Part shown: positions 7,761-10,124 of the stretch, piece after piece
How the letters are laid out: every line of letters begins with the position of its first letter
Numbering within the stretch: the stretch's first letter is position 1
Assembly: GCA_028717055.1 (NCBI GenBank)
Contig: JAQUOO010000040.1
Span: forward strand, 1-10,124
Direction: 5' to 3'
From: Candidatus Omnitrophota bacterium
GTDB taxonomy: Bacteria; Omnitrophota; Gorgyraeia; Gygaellales; Profunditerraquicolaceae
DNA length: 10,124 nt
Translations under genes and position numbers: made by a program
The notes under the pieces: model-generated
Databases searched by the model: none
Seen by the model: the letters and a program-made list of their open reading frames with translations, nothing else
Told to the model about the DNA's origin: nothing

Positions 7761-9195
7761 TATCAAGGGTTTTCTAAAAGTTAAGCGCAGGAAAAGCGAT
7801 ATCCGCCCGGTTTGCGAGCGGGTAAAGGATTTTTCGGATGTGGTCGTCTTGCCCGGGAAAGAGCATTCCGAAGAGCAGGCTTGCCGCTGCATGGATTGCG
7901 GTACGCCCTTTTGCCATTGGGGTTGCCCGGTAGGTAATTATATCCCGGAGTGGAATGACGCGGTATTTAATAAACATTGGGAAAAAGCGTTTAAGTTGCT
8001 CTCGGCGACGAATAATCTTCCTGAGATAACCGGAAGAATCTGCCCCGCGCTTTGCGAATACGCCTGTGTTTTAGGAATTAATGATGACCCGGTGACTATC
8101 CGCGATGATGAGCTGGCAATTATTGAGTATGCTTTTAAGCAGGGTTTTATTAAACCAAAGCCGCCTCTAAAACGCACCGGTAAAAAAATAGCCGTTATCG
8201 GCTCAGGCCCTGCCGGATTATCTTGCGCTGATCAATTGAATAAGGCTGGGCATAAAGTAACGGTTTTTGAGCGCGACGACAAAATCGGCGGTATTTTACG
8301 CTACGGTATTCCGGATTTTAAATTAGAAAAATCTCTTTTGGATAGAAGGATAAATCTGCTTAAGAAAGAAGGGATTGAGTTTAAGGTTTCGGTAAATATA
8401 GGCGTGGATTATTTTACCGCAAAGCTAAGGAAAGATTTCGACGCTTTGGTTTTAGCCTGCGGTTCGCGGATCCCCCGTGATTTGAGCATTGAAGGAAGAA
8501 ATCTAGCCGGAGTTTATTTTGCTATGGATTATCTGATTCAATCGAACAAGCGCTTGTCCGGCCAGAAAATTCCTCAAGAACAACTAATTGATGCCAGAGG
8601 CAAAAAGGTCGTGGTTATCGGGGGAGGGGACACCGGAGCCGATTGCATGGGTGTTGCCCATAGGCAGGGAGCTGCTTGTGTCTCCCAGATAGAAATTATG
8701 CCCAAACCCCAAGAGTGCAGGACCAAAGATTTCCCTTGGCCCAAGTATCCGCTGATCTTAAAGACTTCTACAAGCCACGAAGAGGGAGGGGAGCGTGATT
8801 GGTCCATACTTACTAAGAAATTTATCGGTGAATCCGGAAAAATAAAGAAAATACTCTGCGCCAGAGTTGAATTCAAAAAAGACGCTAAAGGTTGTCCGGT
8901 TATGCAGGAGATTAAAGGCAGCGAGTTTGAAATTGAGGCAGATTTGGTTATTCTGGCTTTAGGTTTTCTTCATCCTGAGAAAAAAGGGTTGATTGAAGAC
9001 TTGAACCTGAAATTAGACCCTAGGGGGAATGTTTTGGCCGGGCAGGATTTTATGACTTCAGCTAAAGGGGTCTTTTCCTGCGGGGATATGCGCCGGGGCC
9101 AATCCCTGATTGTCTGGGCGATCTCCGAAGGCAGGAAAGCCGCCTATTGCGTGGATAGGTTCCTGATGGGGAAAACCTTCTTACCTAATATATAA
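7753..9195 (+). CDS. gltD: Glutamate synthase (NADPH) small subunit
   Basis: An FAD- and iron-sulfur-containing subunit that passes NADPH electrons to the FMN site of GltB. The product is 480 residues, the normal GltD length. The N-terminal ferredoxin-like region has cysteines 44, 46, 49, 54 and 58 (CRCMDCGTPFCHWGC) and a second group at 97, 101 and 105 (CPALCEYAC), which together hold two [4Fe-4S] clusters in this family. The FAD-binding dinucleotide fold shows IGSGPAGLS (glycines 150, 152, 155) followed by FERDDKIGG. The NADPH-binding fold shows GGGDTG at 290-295. The C-terminal FAD motif GDMRRGQSLIVWAISEGRKAA begins near residue 444. The start overlaps the end of gltB by 8 bases, typical of translational coupling of subunits made in equal amounts. 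It could be confused with other GltD-like oxidoreductases, but adjacency to gltB settles it. Confidence 0.96.
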   Translation: MGDIKGFLKVKRRKSDIRPVCERVKDFSDVVVLPGKEHSEEQACRCMDCGTPFCHWGCPVGNYIPEWNDAVFNKHWEKAFKLLSATNNLPEITGRICPALCEYACVLGINDDPVTIRDDELAIIEYAFKQGFIKPKPPLKRTGKKIAVIGSGPAGLSCADQLNKAGHKVTVFERDDKIGGILRYGIPDFKLEKSLLDRRINLLKKEGIEFKVSVNIGVDYFTAKLRKDFDALVLACGSRIPRDLSIEGRNLAGVYFAMDYLIQSNKRLSGQKIPQEQLIDARGKKVVVIGGGDTGADCMGVAHRQGAACVSQIEIMPKPQECRTKDFPWPKYPLILKTSTSHEEGGERDWSILTKKFIGESGKIKKILCARVEFKKDAKGCPVMQEIKGSEFEIEADLVILALGFLHPEKKGLIEDLNLKLDPRGNVLAGQDFMTSAKGVFSCGDMRRGQSLIVWAISEGRKAAYCVDRFLMGKTFLPNI

Positions 9196-9212
9196 TCCGC
9201 CCTAATATATAA
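9184..9212 (+). repeat. Exact 12-base direct repeat over the gltD stop codon
   Basis: CCTAATATATAA occurs at 9184-9195 and again at 9201-9212, separated by 5 bases. The first copy includes the gltD stop codon. It looks like a small local duplication. No function is suggested. Confidence 0.5.
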
Positions 9213-9224
9213 GTCCTATTCTTC

Positions 9225-9252
9225 TTGACAGCTATTGGATTTTTGATAAAAT
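9225..9252 (+). promoter_or_regulatory. Sigma70-type promoter for the antiporter-family gene
   Basis: A perfect -35 box TTGACA (9225-9230) is followed by a 16-base spacer and a -10 box TAAAAT (9247-9252, five of six consensus bases). Transcription would start near 9259, giving a leader of about 134 bases before the ATG at 9393. It lies just after gltD, so the following gene probably forms a separate transcription unit. This is the best promoter in the window. Confidence 0.75.
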
Positions 9253-9275
9253 ATTACCCAATTCGCGGTAACCAA

Positions 9276-9326
9276 CCTTGTTTCAAGGCTTTTTGAGCCT
9301 GTTTACCGGTAAAGGTAGGCCTGCCT
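9276..9326 (+). other. Structured 5' leader with overlapping hairpins
   Basis: Several inverted repeats crowd this leader. CCTTG (9276-9280) pairs with CAAGG (9284-9288). AGGCT (9286-9290) pairs with AGCCT (9296-9300) and shares bases with the first stem, so the two cannot form together. TTTACCGGTAAA (9302-9313) is a perfect 12-base palindrome, and it can be extended by GCCT (9297-9300) with AGGC (9317-9320). AGGTAGGCCTGCCT (9313-9326) is self-complementary with one G-U pair. No T-tract follows. I do not recognise any known riboswitch consensus. Confidence 0.4.
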
Positions 9327-9392
9327 GAAATAATTCTTTTATCCTAAACGATAACAGGGATTAACTAGAGGCATAATATAATAGGGAAGGAT

Positions 9393-10124
9393 ATGAATTA
9401 CGACAATTTGGCGTTAGGTATCATTTTTACTCCTGTAATCGGTTCGCTCTGCCTGCCTTTAGCCGGTAGAGTGTCCAGCCGGCTGCGGAATATGCTTTCT
9501 TTTTTGTTTATTCTAACATCCTTTGTCCTTTCTTTGAAACTCATACCTCTGGTTTTAACCGGTAAAACAATCCTTATCTCAAAACCCTTTGCTTTGGGCC
9601 TTAATTTCACTCTTTTGGCGGATAATCTGGCTGTGTTTATGGCTTGCGTATCCAGTTTAATCAGCGCGATCATTGTTTTGTTTTCTTTCGGATATGTCAG
9701 CCACTATGACAACCAAAACGAGTATTATTGTATGGTTACGCTTTTCTTGGGCGCGATGATGGGGTTGATTTTCTCCGCCAACCTTATTCTTATGTATGTG
9801 TTTTGGGAGATTACCGCGATAACCAGTTGGCGTCTGATAGGTTTCTTTAGGGAAAAAGCATATGTATTAAAAGCGGATAAGGCGTTCTTGGTTACGGCTT
9901 TTGGCAGCTTGGTGATGCTAATCGGTTTTATCAGCATATTCCAGCAGGCCGGTTCGTTCGATTTGCCGCTGATTAAAGAAGCCTATAAATTGCAGGCAAT
10001 ATCCAACTTGACTGTCGGGCTGATTCTCGCCGGCATACTTTCTAAATCGGCAACTCTGCCTTTTCAGACCTGGCTTCCTGACGCCGGTGTCGCTCCCAGC
10101 CCGGTTACAGCGCTTCTGCACGCG
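9393..10124 (+). CDS. NuoL/MrpA-like proton (or sodium) transporting membrane subunit, 3' partial
   Basis: The frame is open to the window edge: 244 residues with no stop, about half or less of a normal family member. The protein is strongly hydrophobic with about seven membrane segments visible (roughly 5-25, 34-54, 78-101, 112-130, 130-150, 165-185, 208-226). The family N-terminal domain is recognisable from FSFGYVSHYD and GLIFSANLILMYVFWEI. The antiporter-type core follows, with SKSATLPFQTWLPDAGVAPSP and TALLHA at the end. Glu139 (in FWEI) and Lys218 (in SKSA) correspond to the conserved charged pair of NuoL-like proton channels. The start is the ATG at 9393 with AGGGAAGG (9383-9390) just upstream. 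It could belong to complex I, an Mrp antiporter, or a membrane-bound hydrogenase (HyfB/Mbh type). SWRLIGF in place of the SYLLIGF common in NuoL leaves this open; the missing downstream genes would decide. Confidence 0.88.
   Translation, partial: MNYDNLALGIIFTPVIGSLCLPLAGRVSSRLRNMLSFLFILTSFVLSLKLIPLVLTGKTILISKPFALGLNFTLLADNLAVFMACVSSLISAIIVLFSFGYVSHYDNQNEYYCMVTLFLGAMMGLIFSANLILMYVFWEITAITSWRLIGFFREKAYVLKADKAFLVTAFGSLVMLIGFISIFQQAGSFDLPLIKEAYKLQAISNLTVGLILAGILSKSATLPFQTWLPDAGVAPSPVTALLHA

Noticed and set aside
9191..9196. TATAAT at the end of gltD as a promoter
   Set aside because: It is a chance product of the CTAATATATAA repeat and has no matching -35 box.
9261..9330. Leader as a c-di-GMP, cobalamin or other known riboswitch
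   Set aside because: None of the conserved core strings I know for these classes is present. Only generic hairpins are visible.
9377..9382. Perfect TATAAT box just before the antiporter-family gene
   Set aside because: No -35 box lies 16-18 bases upstream, and transcription would start inside or after the ribosome binding site.
9398..10121. Minus-strand open frames at the right end (9398-9673, 9725-9937, 9918-10121)
   Set aside because: The plus-strand frame from 9393 encodes a clear membrane transporter with conserved motifs through the same bases, so these are shadows.

Overview
The window carries a nitrogen-assimilation locus from a bacterium, followed by the start of a membrane ion/proton-transport gene. 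All genes read on the + strand. In order: a type III glutamine synthetase (glnN, touching the left edge); a small secreted chagasin/I42-type protease inhibitor; two hairpins, the second an intrinsic terminator; a small Fis-type DNA-binding protein with a degenerate receiver-like N-terminus; a 116-base imperfect inverted repeat; the large glutamate synthase subunit gltB; its small subunit gltD, overlapping gltB by 8 bases; a sigma70-type promoter with a structured leader; and the first 244 codons of a NuoL/MrpA-like antiporter-family subunit that runs off the right edge.

GlnN makes glutamine from glutamate and ammonia. GltBD transfers the glutamine amide nitrogen to 2-oxoglutarate using NADPH. 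The whole GS-GOGAT cycle is therefore encoded within about 9 kb. The Fis-like gene lies between the two halves and could be a local regulator, but only position supports that. The I42 inhibitor has no obvious link to nitrogen metabolism.

The organism cannot be named with certainty. GC content looks moderate, Shine-Dalgarno sites are often weak or absent, the glutamine synthetase is type III, and there is a long AATCCCAATG-rich inverted repeat of a kind I associate from memory with uncultured lineages such as Candidatus Omnitrophota. That affiliation is a low-confidence inference; a marker-gene or whole-contig comparison would be needed.

Most of the window is ordinary core metabolism. The parts worth a second look are the intergenic regions: a strong terminator ending four bases before the Fis-like start codon, a palindromic repeat abutting gltB, and mutually exclusive hairpins in the leader of the last gene. 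No transposase, CRISPR array, tRNA or rRNA was seen.
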